A DNA stretch of 12,987 bases from Rhizobacter sp. (lineage in GTDB: Bacteria; Pseudomonadota; Gammaproteobacteria; Burkholderiales; Burkholderiaceae_C): NCBI GenBank assembly GCA_014380155.1, contig JACMKJ010000561.1, positions 1 to 12,987 on the forward strand. Reading direction: 5' to 3'. A model generated the notes under the pieces. That model ran no database searches, was not told the DNA's origin, and saw nothing but the letters and a program-made list of their open reading frames with translations. The translations under genes were made by a program, and so were the position numbers. Position 1 is the first letter of the stretch; each line of letters starts with the position of its first letter. Of the stretch, positions 5,249-12,666 are shown piece by piece.

Positions 5249-5907
5249 CGCTTCACATGCGGCCACCCGCGCTGGTCATCTTCGACTGCGATGGGGTTCT
5301 CGTTGACAGCGAACACATCAGCCACTCCGTTCTCCACACGATGTTGCTGGAGAGCGGTGTCAGCATTTCATACAAAGAGACGATCGATCGATTCATCGGC
5401 ATCTCGAATGTGGGCTTCCTCAAGGAGGTCGGCGGGCTGTGTGGCGGTGTGGCGCCGGCGGGTTTTCTCGATCGGTTTCGAGACGCAACGCTGGCTGCCT
5501 TCTCTGAACACCTCACTGCCGTGGCCGGGGTAGAAGAAATCCTTCTTTCCCTGCCCGTGCCTTACTGCGTGGCGTCAAACGGGCCGCACTTCAAGATGCA
5601 GGCCACCCTTGGCAAGACCCGTTTGCTCAAGCACTTCACCAACCAGATCTTCTCTTTCGAAGATGTAGAGCGGCCCAAGCCGGCGCCCGATCTGTTTTTG
5701 CATGCAGCCCGGTCGCTGGGCGCCGATCCGAGCGAATGTGTCGTGGTCGAAGACTCGCCGACCGGTGTGCAGGCGGCCAGAGCCGCAGGAATGCGAGCCC
5801 TGGGCTACGCCGCCATGACATCACCCCAGAAGCTGCTCGATGCAGGTGCACACGCCGTGTTTGGCAGCATGAGCCACTTGCCGGCACTTCTTCGCAGCGT
5901 GGGGTGA
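5245..5907 (+). CDS. HAD-superfamily phosphatase (phosphoglycolate phosphatase / beta-phosphoglucomutase-like)
   Basis: 220 aa with all four HAD motifs: I, FDCDGVLVDSE (nucleophile Asp14, acid/base Asp16); II, Ser111 in CVASNG; III, Lys145 in RPKPAPD; IV, Glu169-Asp170 in VVEDSPTGVQAA. The helical cap lies between motifs I and II (about 25-95), as in subfamily IA sugar-phosphate phosphatases. The first motif and the PKPAPD/EDSPTG spacing resemble E. coli YieH (6-phosphogluconate phosphatase), but the substrate cannot be assigned. GTG 5245 is chosen because AGAAGG lies at 5234-5239 and it overlaps the DinB stop; ATG 5257 is an alternative. It converges with the small minus-strand gene, whose stop is about 20 bases downstream. 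Confidence 0.9.
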   Translation: MTLHMRPPALVIFDCDGVLVDSEHISHSVLHTMLLESGVSISYKETIDRFIGISNVGFLKEVGGLCGGVAPAGFLDRFRDATLAAFSEHLTAVAGVEEILLSLPVPYCVASNGPHFKMQATLGKTRLLKHFTNQIFSFEDVERPKPAPDLFLHAARSLGADPSECVVVEDSPTGVQAARAAGMRALGYAAMTSPQKLLDAGAHAVFGSMSHLPALLRSVG

Positions 5908-5927
5908 GGGGGCGAGAGTGGCGGGCC

Positions 5928-6137
5928 TCAGCGCCGCGCGGCCTGCCGCTTCGAGGGTTGCATCGCTTCGGTCGGCCAGCCGTAAGAAGCGACGAGCACC
6001 GTCTTGATCGTGGGGGTGGTGGTTTGTTTCACCTGAACCACCCGGTCTTCGTTCTTCGCCGTGGGGGTGGTCACGCGTGGCTTGCCGGAGGCAGTGGCTT
6101 TCGAGGTAGTTTTCAAAGTCGGTGTCATGTGCGTCAT
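5928..6137 (-). CDS. Small basic Thr/Lys-rich hypothetical protein
   Basis: 69 aa from ATG 6137 (MTHMTPTLKTTSKATASGK...). The frame extends to another ATG at 6227, but that overlaps the start of the divergent gene at 6226. No domain is recognised. The sequence is low in hydrophobics and rich in Thr, Lys, Pro and Ala up to residue about 45, then VLVASYGWPTEAMQPSKRQAARR, so it is probably disordered or nucleic-acid-binding; that is inference. A TACAAT hexamer lies just upstream on the minus strand (6148-6153) without a good -35, and no Shine-Dalgarno is visible. It may be a real small gene, but support is modest. Confidence 0.45.
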   Translation of the reverse strand: MTHMTPTLKTTSKATASGKPRVTTPTAKNEDRVVQVKQTTTPTIKTVLVASYGWPTEAMQPSKRQAARR

Positions 6138-6225
6138 AAGGCGCGGGATTGTATGGGGGCCGGTTTTCGCACCGCCCTCGGCCGCCGCTTGCACCGCCCC
6201 GCTTGCCGCGTGCACACTGAAGCCC

Positions 6226-6771
6226 ATGTCGGTTGGGTTGCTTCACACACAGGGCCTGCGTGCCCTGCTCACGGTGCTGGTCGCACTCGCTGCGGCGCTG
6301 TGGCCTGGGCGTGTGATGGCCTCTGAAGCGCTGGTCAGCGATCTCGAACAACGCCTGTACCGGGTGGGCGTCGACGAGGTCAACACGTACCTGGGCACCC
6401 CTTCGTCAATCCACATGCTCGCCCTCCGCCAGGGCACGGCCGCTTGCCATCTGCACGCGGTGAGCCTCTCGGTTCAGCTGGCGCGCGGCAGCGGCTCGAA
6501 GGTGGTCGATGCGCACCGTGAGGCGCTGCGGGTGGCCGTGGGCAGCTGCACGGGCTTCGTGCTGGCCTTGCTGTCACTCACGGAGGTGCCGAAGTTCTGC
6601 GCCTCCGTCTCCACCTGGACGGTCAGCCAGATGGCGAGGGAGCTGCGCCGCCGCATCAAGAGCATCGAAGGCGACGAGCTGCTGCGCACCAGCCCCCGCG
6701 GCAAGGCCTGCCGGGAGGCGTATGTTTACGAGCTTCACAACACCCGGGTGGGTCTGCGGGTCGGCCGTTGA
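6226..6771 (+). CDS. Exported hypothetical protein with four cysteines
   Basis: 181 aa from ATG 6226. Residues 1-32 form a signal peptide (LRALLTVLVALAAALWPG, likely cleavage after VMA), so it is probably periplasmic. The mature part has Cys74, Cys108, Cys125 and Cys162, an even number that could form two disulfides, and ends in a basic region. A second hydrophobic stretch (about 110-118) is short. No family recognised. The longer frame from 6061 has no better start. It precedes the DUF1801 gene by 17 bases. Confidence 0.65.
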   Translation: MSVGLLHTQGLRALLTVLVALAAALWPGRVMASEALVSDLEQRLYRVGVDEVNTYLGTPSSIHMLALRQGTAACHLHAVSLSVQLARGSGSKVVDAHREALRVAVGSCTGFVLALLSLTEVPKFCASVSTWTVSQMARELRRRIKSIEGDELLRTSPRGKACREAYVYELHNTRVGLRVGR

Positions 6772-6788
6772 CAGCACACTGCACTCCG

Positions 6789-7163
6789 ATGGCAGCCCCA
6801 CGCCCCACCACGATGGCCGATTACATCGAGGCGGCCCCGGCCGAGGGCCGGCCCCTTCTGCGCGAGCTTCATGCCTTGCTCAAGAGCGTCGCGCCGCAGG
6901 CCAACGAGGCCATCAAGTGGGGCACACCTTTCTTCGTGGAGCCGCGCTTCGTGTTTGCGTTTTCGGCGCACAAGAAACACTGCAGCTTTGCACCACCTGC
7001 TGCGGCACTGGCGCGTTTTCGCAAGGAGCTTGCGAAACACAAGACGACCAAGGGCACGCTGCAGTTGCCCTACGCCGAGCCCTTGCCGGAGGGCCTGATC
7101 CGAAAGCTCGCCGAGTACAGCGTCCAGCTGGTGCGTGAACGTGAAGACGATGCGTTCTGGTGA
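6789..7163 (+). CDS. DUF1801 (YdhG-like) protein
   Basis: 124 aa. The family signature is clear: MADYIEAAPAEGRPLLRELH, NEAIKWGTPFF (the conserved E-x-I-K-W-G-x-P), FAFSAHKKHCSFAPP, and a C-terminal TTKGTLQLPYAEPLPEGLIRKL that matches the family's end. The fold is related to YdhG/YdeI-type small proteins of unknown biochemical role. ATG 6789 is chosen; ATG 6813 would also keep the domain. Its TGA overlaps a GTG of the next frame (7160), so it is probably coupled to the DUF924 gene. Confidence 0.85.
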   Translation: MAAPRPTTMADYIEAAPAEGRPLLRELHALLKSVAPQANEAIKWGTPFFVEPRFVFAFSAHKKHCSFAPPAAALARFRKELAKHKTTKGTLQLPYAEPLPEGLIRKLAEYSVQLVREREDDAFW

Positions 7164-7198
7164 CGCCTGACCCAAAACCCAGCGACCGAGAGGCCATC

Positions 7199-7735
7199 GT
7201 GCACACGTCCGTACTTGAATTCTGGTTTGTCGAAATTACGCCTGCGCAGTGGTGGAAGGTCGACCTCGCCTTCGATCGTTTGATCGCCGACAGGTTCTCG
7301 GGGCTTCACGCGCAGGCTTTGCGCGGCGAGCTTTTCGAGTGGCGCGCGCAGCCCAGGGGCCGGCTGGCCGAGGTGATTGTGCTCGACCAGTTTTCGAGGA
7401 ACATGCACCGTGGCACGCCGCAGGCTTTTTCGACCGACCCGCTGGCCTTGGTGTTGGCGCAGGAGGCCGTTGCGGCGCAAGCCGACCTGGCGCTGGCGCC
7501 CGAAGAGCGGGCCTTCTTGTACATGCCTTACATGCACAGCGAGTCGAGGCTGATCCACCAGGAGGCAGAGCGCTTGTTTCGTGAGCACACCGCCCAACAA
7601 AGCCTCGACTTCGAGCTGCGGCACAAAGCCATCATCGACCGATTTGGCCGCTACCCCCACCGAAACGCCATACTCGACCGCGCTTCCACGCCCGAAGAGC
7701 TGGCCTTTCTCGCCGAACCCGGGTCGAGCTTCTAG
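7199..7735 (+). CDS. DUF924 family protein
   Basis: 178 aa from GTG 7199, which has GAGAGG 5 nt upstream and places VLEFWF at the usual family N-terminus; GTG 7160 (191 aa) is the alternative and would overlap the previous stop. Family hallmarks: VIVLDQFSRNMHRGTPQAFSTD, ERAFLYMPYMHSES, and HKAIIDRFGRYPHRNAILDR followed by STPEELAFL. The family is predicted to adopt a helical TPR-like fold and has no established enzymatic role. No signal peptide is seen, so it is probably cytoplasmic. Confidence 0.9.
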   Translation: MHTSVLEFWFVEITPAQWWKVDLAFDRLIADRFSGLHAQALRGELFEWRAQPRGRLAEVIVLDQFSRNMHRGTPQAFSTDPLALVLAQEAVAAQADLALAPEERAFLYMPYMHSESRLIHQEAERLFREHTAQQSLDFELRHKAIIDRFGRYPHRNAILDRASTPEELAFLAEPGSSF

Positions 7736-7750
7736 CGCTGTTCACACCCC

Positions 7751-8353
7751 ATGCTGACCATCCTCACCCGCACCCTCCTCGCAGCGCTTGTTCTCTCGGC
7801 CGTTGGATGGCAGTTGTGGCTGCACATCGGGGCGGGGTTCAGTACCTTGAACTTTTTCAGCTACTTCACCAACCTGTCGAATTTGTTCGCTGCGTTCGTG
7901 TTGCTTTTCAGTGTGTTGAGTCGTTCCGCCCACGCGGGCGCCTGGCGAGATGCACTGCGTTATGTGTCGGCGGTGAACATGGCCCTGGTGGGCCTTGTCT
8001 TCGCCGTGCTGCTGCGCAACGTCGACCTGGGCGGGCTGCTCCCCTGGGTCAACTTCATCCTGCATTACCTGATGCCGGTGGCCGTGGTGCTCGACTGGCT
8101 GTTGCGGCCCCCCGCCGCGAAACTCGACGCCGGGCTCATTGCGCTGGCCGTGGTGTTTCCCATCGCGTATCTTGTTTACGTGTTGTGGCGCGGCGCCAGC
8201 GTGGGCTGGTACCCGTACCCTTTTCTCAACCCGGCCAACGTCGGTGGCTACGGGGCTGTGGCGATATACGGCCTGGGCATTGCCGCCACTTTCTTGTTCG
8301 GCGGATGGGCCTTGTGGGCCCTGGGCAATCGCTTGCAGAGAAGCACCTCATAG
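7751..8353 (+). CDS. Pr6Pr-type integral membrane protein
   Basis: 200 aa with about six membrane segments (approximately residues 6-26, 34-57, 71-90, 96-118, 125-147 and 166-190). The patterns NFFSYFTNLSNLFAAFVLL, WVNFILHYLMPVAVVLDWLL and GWYPYPFLNP are characteristic of the Pr6Pr (FAR-17a/AIG1-like) family. Its biochemical role in bacteria is unknown; related eukaryotic proteins hydrolyse fatty-acid esters, but the catalytic residues were not checked here. It starts 15 bases after the DUF924 stop without a clear Shine-Dalgarno, so may be read from the same transcript. Confidence 0.88.
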   Translation: MLTILTRTLLAALVLSAVGWQLWLHIGAGFSTLNFFSYFTNLSNLFAAFVLLFSVLSRSAHAGAWRDALRYVSAVNMALVGLVFAVLLRNVDLGGLLPWVNFILHYLMPVAVVLDWLLRPPAAKLDAGLIALAVVFPIAYLVYVLWRGASVGWYPYPFLNPANVGGYGAVAIYGLGIAATFLFGGWALWALGNRLQRSTS

Positions 8354-8403
8354 AACCCACGCAACCCTGAAACCTGATCCTGCCAACGTTGAACCGCCTG
8401 CCC

Positions 8404-8850
8404 ATGCCTTCCACTGCTGACTACGCCGACATGAAGGCGTTCTTGCGATTTTTCTCCGAGCGCTTCCTCGATCAACGTGTGGCTTCTGCCCACGATCGAC
8501 CTTTGGCAGTGCTCGAGCGACAAGAGCAGGAGTCGGCCGTCCGCGCGTCTTCCGGGCTGCGCATGGCGGTGAACAACTGCATGGAGATATCGTCTCCCTG
8601 GCCTCTGTCCCAGGTGATGGCGCTCGACCTCGAAATGCACGCCAAGGGCCTGCTCAGTTTGTCTCATGTGCGGTCGCGTGTGTGGGGCCGGTACGCGGCC
8701 ATGCTCAAGCGCGGTCGGGTGCGAACGGGCGATGAGTTCGCGGTAGCCCAAGCGGTGCTGGCCGACCCCTCACTGGAGCAGACGCTCCCCGCCGCCGAGC
8801 GGCAAAGCCTTCACGCCATGGTCCGGGTCTACGGGCCTGTGCGTTTGTAG
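8404..8850 (+). CDS. Uncharacterised 148-aa protein
   Basis: No family recognised. From ATG 8404 (MPSTADYADMKAFLRFFSERF) it is largely helical and charged, with no signal peptide or membrane segment. TTG 8389 would add five residues. The frame has good coding character (regular G/C third positions) and follows the Pr6Pr gene by 50 bases on the same strand. It is probably soluble; the function is unknown. Confidence 0.6.
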   Translation: MPSTADYADMKAFLRFFSERFLDQRVASAHDRPLAVLERQEQESAVRASSGLRMAVNNCMEISSPWPLSQVMALDLEMHAKGLLSLSHVRSRVWGRYAAMLKRGRVRTGDEFAVAQAVLADPSLEQTLPAAERQSLHAMVRVYGPVRL

Positions 8851-8864
8851 ACCGGTGTGAACAG

Positions 8865-8876
8865 GCCCTGCAGGGC
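8865..8876. other. Perfect 12-bp palindrome downstream of the 8404-8850 gene
   Basis: GCCCTGCAGGGC lies 14 bases after the stop at 8850. It has no T-run, so it is not a canonical terminator. It could be a protein-binding dyad or chance. The rest of 8851-8963 holds nothing else I can name. Confidence 0.3.
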
Positions 8877-8963
8877 GTGAGGCTTTGGCGGTGGCTGGCC
8901 CACGCGTGGTGGGCAGGCGCCGCAGAATCGCCGGCTTGTCCACCCGGCCGCTGCGCGCGATTC

Positions 8964-9668
8964 ATGACCGACCTCTCCACTTTCCCCATCACCCAGAAAT
9001 GGCCCGCCCAGCACCCCGAGCGCCTGCAGCTGTATTCGTTGCCCACGCCCAATGGGGTTAAGGTGTCGATCATTCTGGAAGAGACGGGCTTGGCCTACGA
9101 GCCGCACCTGGTGAGCTTCACCAGCAACGACCAGTTGTCGCCGGAGTTCATGTCGCTCAACCCGAACAACAAGATCCCCGCGATCATTGACCCCAACGGG
9201 CCGGGCGGCCAACCGCTGGCCTTGTTCGAGTCGGGTGCCATCCTCCTTTACCTGGCCGAGAAAACCGGCCAGCTCCTGCCCAGCGACCCGGCGCGCCGCT
9301 ACCAGGCCATCCAGTGGCTGATGTTCCAGATGGGTGGCGTGGGGCCGATGTTTGGGCAGCTCGGCTTCTTCCACAAGTTTGCCGGCAAGGACTATGAAGA
9401 CAAGCGCCCGCGTGACCGCTACGTGGCCGAGACGAAGCGGCTCCTGTCGGTGCTCGACAAGCACCTCAAGAGCCGCGCCTGGATCATGGGCGACGACTAC
9501 TCCATCGCCGACATCGCCACCTTTCCGTGGGTGCGCAACCTGATCGGGTTCTATGAAGCCGGCGAGCTGGTCGGTTTCCAGGAGTTTGCGCAAGTGGACC
9601 GGGTGCTGAAGGCCTTTGTGGCGCGGCCGGCAGTACAGCGTGGGTTGGAGATTCCCAAGCGCGCTTGA
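8964..9668 (+). CDS. YfcG/YghU-like glutathione S-transferase
   Basis: 234 aa. The thioredoxin-like N-domain has LQLYSLPTPNGVKVSIILEE (residues 21-40; Thr28 and Asn30 at the positions of the catalytic Thr/Asn of nu-class enzymes), NPNNKIPAIIDP (about 66-77, with the cis-Pro), and ALFESGAILLYLAEKTG (86-102; Glu89 and Ser90 bind the gamma-glutamyl group). The C-domain contains WIMGDDYSIADIATFPWV (the N-capping box). This resembles E. coli YfcG and YghU, which act as GSH/GSSG-dependent disulfide reductases rather than classical transferases; the same role is inferred. No transport signal. The gene converges with the c-di-GMP gene, leaving 10 bases between stops. Confidence 0.93.
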   Translation: MTDLSTFPITQKWPAQHPERLQLYSLPTPNGVKVSIILEETGLAYEPHLVSFTSNDQLSPEFMSLNPNNKIPAIIDPNGPGGQPLALFESGAILLYLAEKTGQLLPSDPARRYQAIQWLMFQMGGVGPMFGQLGFFHKFAGKDYEDKRPRDRYVAETKRLLSVLDKHLKSRAWIMGDDYSIADIATFPWVRNLIGFYEAGELVGFQEFAQVDRVLKAFVARPAVQRGLEIPKRA

Positions 9669-9678
9669 AGCGCCTACC

Positions 9679-12207
9679 CTACTGCGCCTCGAGCTCCGCC
9701 CACTCGTCGCTGGGCATGCCCAGCACGTAACCTTGGGCGCAGTCGGCGCCTGCACCTTGCAGCAGTTGCAACGACGCGGCGTCTTCGATCAGCGGGGCGA
9801 TCACCACCACGTTCATCGCGTGGGCGAGGTCGGTCATGGCGCGCACCATCATCACGCCCACCTCGTCGTTGGCCAGGCTTTGCACCAGGCTGCCGTCGAG
9901 CTTGACCGCGCTCAAGGGCAGGCTGCGCAAATGGCCCAGGCCGCCGAAACCGCGGCCGTATTCGTCGAGCATCAGCTGCGCGCCGAGTTGGTGGATGTCG
10001 TTGAGCACCGGCTGCAGCTGCGTCAGGTGGCCGGCGATCTCGCTCTCCTTGAGCTCCAGGCACAGCTGGCCGGGCGCAAACGCGCCGCTGCGCAACAAGG
10101 CGGCGAGCCGCGCGACATAAGCCGAATCGAGCAGCGACACCGCCGCCACGTTGATGTGCAGGCGCTGTGCCATGCGCGTGTCGCGCTGGCTGAGCATCAG
10201 CGCCAGGCGGTTGACGACCCAGGTGTCGAGCGCCGGCATCAGCTCGAAACGTTCGGCCTGCGACAAAAACGCGCGTGGTGCGAGAAGGGTGTCGACATCG
10301 TCCAGACGCAAGAACACCTCGTGCCCGTAAACGGCCGAGGCGGTGTGCCGCTCCAGCTCGGCCTGCCAATCGGGGCCGCTCAAGGCACCGGCCGGCAAGC
10401 GGCGCAGGTCGAAGATGGGCTGGAACTGCAGCGCAAAGTTGCCGGCGGCGAGTGCGATCTTCAGCCGCTCCGACCAGCTCTGCTGCAAGGCGGCCAAGGC
10501 GCCGGCATCACCGCCCAGGTCGAACATGTGGATGCGGTTGCGGCCCTGGCGTTTGGCGATGTGGCAGGCCGCATCGGCGCAGTTCATCGCATAGGCGGGT
10601 GAGAGGGTGTGCCGGCTGAGCCGCGCAATGCCCACGCTGCCCGAGACGTCGAACTCGCGCCCGCCGTGGCTGAAACGCTCTTCATCCAGGATGGCGCGAA
10701 ACTTCTCGGCCAGCGCGATCACGTTGCCGTCGTCGACGTTGCGCAGCAGCACCGCAAATTCGTCGCCGCCCAGGCGCGCCACCAGGTCGCTCTGGCGCGA
10801 GCGCGCCTTCAGCTTGCGGCCGATGCTCGCCAGCAGCGCATCACCCGCGGCATGGCCGGCGGTGTCGTTGATGTGCTTGAAACGATCGAGGTCGATGAAC
10901 AGCAGCGCGCTTTGTTCGGTGCTGCGGCGCAGGCGAAAGATCTCCTGCTCCAGCATGTATTCGAAGTGGCGGCGGTTGTGCAGCTTGGTCAGGTGGTCGT
11001 GGCGCAGCTGCCACTGCGTCTCGGCCTCGTGGCGCTTGCGCTCGGCGATGTCTCTGAAGGCCACCACCACGCCCACGCATTCACCCTCTTGGTGTTGCGG
11101 GCGCACGGTGCACTCCACGTTGACCAGCTCGCCGTCGGTGCGCCAGAAAACCGTCTCCCAGTTGCTGAGCGAGTCACCCAGCTCATAAGCCTGTTGCAGG
11201 AAGCAGGTTTCGGCGGGCACCGGGCGGCCGCGTTCGTCGGCATGGTGGATGCGCTCGTGCGCTTGCAGGCCCACCAGCTCGTCTTCGTGCGTGCATTGCA
11301 AGAGCCGCAGTGCGGTCGGGTTGACGAAGGTGATGCGCCCGCTGCGGTCGACGCCGTACACCCCGTCGCCCACCGAGGCGAGGATGAGTTCGAGCCGCTG
11401 GCTCTCGGCCTTCAGGCGCTGCTCACGCTCGCGCAGGCGGGCCATGCTGTCGACGCGAGCGATGAACAACTCATCGGACTCGTTCTTGAACATGCACTCC
11501 ATCGCGCCGGCTTCGAGGCAGTCGCTGATGAGGCCGTCTTCGTACGAGCCGGTCAGCACGGCGAGCGTGAGGTCGCGCGTGGCGGGCAGCTCGCGCAGTG
11601 CGCGGCACAGCGCGGCGCCGTTCATGCCAGGCATGAAGTAGTCGATCACCGCCAGGTCGAAGCGCTCGGTCTGCACCTTGGCGAGCGCGGCTTCGGCGTG
11701 CTCGCAGGCCACCACCGCATACCCGTGGTTGCGCAGCACACGCTGGTACTTGGTGCGGCTGGTGCGCGAGTCGTCGACCAGCAGCACCTTGAGGGCGTTG
11801 GGCGACTCGGCATTCGGCCGCGTTTCGTTGGCCACCTGCGCGAGCAGGCCTCGCACCAGGCGCGGCACCTCCGAAGGGCGCTGCAGGCGCAGCACCTGTG
11901 TGAAGGGACGCTGCGCGGCGAGGCGGGCATCCACATGCGCCGGGTCGGCGGCCAACACGAGCAAGGCCACCTGGCGGCAATCGGGTTTGTGCAGGCGCTG
12001 GGTGAGGGCGTGGCTGATGGCGGCTGGCGTGGTCGACCAGCCGACGATCACCGTGCCGAGGCCGCGTGCGAGCTCTTGCTCCATCGTGACGAGGGCCGCT
12101 TCGTCGGCCGGCAGTGCGATCACGTTGAAGCCGTGGCGAAGCAGCAGCTTTTCCATGCCGCGACGCAGGGTGGGAGAAGACTCGACGAGCAGCAGCCGAT
12201 GCATCAC
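9679..12207 (-). CDS. Hybrid response regulator: REC-REC-PAS-GGDEF-EAL c-di-GMP protein
   Basis: 842 aa, cytoplasmic. Domain order: a receiver-like domain at about 4-125 that lacks the acceptor Asp (VIVGWST at that strand) and the Lys; a complete receiver at about 139-255 (Asp145/146, acceptor Asp189 in VIDYFMPGMNG, Thr219, Lys241); a PAS at about 270-388; a GGDEF at about 395-565 with GGDEF at 480-484 and an inhibitory I-site RQSD at 471-474 five residues before it; an EAL-type domain at about 578-842. The EAL is altered: EVF at 630-632, Asn686, Glu721, DEYG at 748-751 instead of DDFG, Lys769, APLIE at 804-808 instead of AEGVE, and QGY at 825-827. It is therefore predicted to make c-di-GMP with product feedback, under phospho-control and PAS sensing, with a weak or non-catalytic EAL. 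The start is GTG 12207 or ATG 12204; no clear Shine-Dalgarno is visible. Confidence 0.95.
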   Translation of the reverse strand: MMHRLLLVESSPTLRRGMEKLLLRHGFNVIALPADEAALVTMEQELARGLGTVIVGWSTTPAAISHALTQRLHKPDCRQVALLVLAADPAHVDARLAAQRPFTQVLRLQRPSEVPRLVRGLLAQVANETRPNAESPNALKVLLVDDSRTSRTKYQRVLRNHGYAVVACEHAEAALAKVQTERFDLAVIDYFMPGMNGAALCRALRELPATRDLTLAVLTGSYEDGLISDCLEAGAMECMFKNESDELFIARVDSMARLREREQRLKAESQRLELILASVGDGVYGVDRSGRITFVNPTALRLLQCTHEDELVGLQAHERIHHADERGRPVPAETCFLQQAYELGDSLSNWETVFWRTDGELVNVECTVRPQHQEGECVGVVVAFRDIAERKRHEAETQWQLRHDHLTKLHNRRHFEYMLEQEIFRLRRSTEQSALLFIDLDRFKHINDTAGHAAGDALLASIGRKLKARSRQSDLVARLGGDEFAVLLRNVDDGNVIALAEKFRAILDEERFSHGGREFDVSGSVGIARLSRHTLSPAYAMNCADAACHIAKRQGRNRIHMFDLGGDAGALAALQQSWSERLKIALAAGNFALQFQPIFDLRRLPAGALSGPDWQAELERHTASAVYGHEVFLRLDDVDTLLAPRAFLSQAERFELMPALDTWVVNRLALMLSQRDTRMAQRLHINVAAVSLLDSAYVARLAALLRSGAFAPGQLCLELKESEIAGHLTQLQPVLNDIHQLGAQLMLDEYGRGFGGLGHLRSLPLSAVKLDGSLVQSLANDEVGVMMVRAMTDLAHAMNVVVIAPLIEDAASLQLLQGAGADCAQGYVLGMPSDEWAELEAQ

Positions 12208-12257
12208 GAAATGGTAGAGGGGCGTGCGGGTCGGCGGGTGTTACGTTTCGTGACGAA
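12204..12257. promoter_or_regulatory. Inverted pair of TTTCGTGA motifs between divergent genes
   Basis: TTTCGTGA occurs on the plus strand at 12246-12253, within the palindrome TTCGTGACGAA (12247-12257), and again on the minus strand at 12204-12211, overlapping the start codon of the c-di-GMP gene. The two copies face each other about 42 bp apart. This could be a regulator site acting on either divergent gene. It is a short motif and may be chance. Confidence 0.25.
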
Positions 12258-12338
12258 GTGGTGCAAAGCCAGAGAGGGCGTGCGGCCGCTCGGTTAGGCT
12301 GTGGCATACACCACGCTTCACACCCCGTGCCACTTGCC

Positions 12339-12662
12339 GTGAAACCCCTCATCACCCTGCCCATCGTTGCGCTGCTCACGGCGTGTGTGGTGGTGCCGCG
12401 CACCGACAGCGTGTACGACCACGACTGCCAGATGCAGCGCCGCCAGATGACGCTCGAGGTGCAGCAGATCGGCGCCTTTGGCGGCTGCTCCAACGATGGG
12501 TGTGTGGCGCTGCTGGTGGGTGCCGGTGTGGTGGCCGCCGCGAGCGCCGTGGTGTCGGGCAGCATCGCGGTGGTGGGCAACGTGGTCTATTGGATCGAGC
12601 GCCAGGGGCAATGCAGGCCCTTGCCGCCACTGCCGCCGCCACCCCCGCCGGTGGTGCGCTGA
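12339..12662 (+). CDS. Small putative lipoprotein with proline-rich tail
   Basis: 107 aa from GTG 12339 (MKPLITLPIVALLTAC). The lipobox LTAC puts the lipidated Cys at residue 16, after a short basic N-region and hydrophobic core; longer starts (GTG 12327 or upstream to 12258) would spoil the signal. A Cys pair (GGCSNDGC) precedes a Gly/Ala/Val-rich hydrophobic stretch of about 30 residues (VALLVGAGVVAAASAVVSGSIAVVGNVVYWIE) that could be membrane-embedded, and the C-terminus is a run of prolines (PLPPLPPPPPPVVR). No family recognised. It converges with the membrane-protein gene, leaving 4 bases between stops. Confidence 0.6.
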   Translation: MKPLITLPIVALLTACVVVPRTDSVYDHDCQMQRRQMTLEVQQIGAFGGCSNDGCVALLVGAGVVAAASAVVSGSIAVVGNVVYWIERQGQCRPLPPLPPPPPPVVR

Positions 12663-12666
12663 AGCC

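Noticed and set aside
6148..6153. Minus-strand TACAAT as -10 promoter for the small gene
   Set aside because: No acceptable -35 hexamer and only about 10 bases from the start codon; kept only as a remark.
9662..9674. GCGCTTGAAGCGC between the convergent GST and c-di-GMP genes as terminator
   Set aside because: Loop too small for a full stem and no T-run.
8829..9755. Minus-strand 308-codon frame over the GST gene
   Set aside because: Antisense to a GST with all family motifs; no coding signature.
9616..10602. Plus-strand open frame of 328 codons
   Set aside because: Shadow of the EAL-coding end of the minus-strand gene; no recognisable domain.
10609..12297. Plus-strand open frame of 562 codons antisense to the c-di-GMP gene
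   Set aside because: Its composition (His/Gln/Arg/Val-rich, no domain) is that of a high-GC shadow; the minus frame encodes clear REC, PAS, GGDEF and EAL motifs.
11471..12580. Minus-strand 369-codon frame
   Set aside because: Alternative frame of the same receiver-encoding DNA, Arg/Ala/Pro-rich, spanning the divergent intergenic region.
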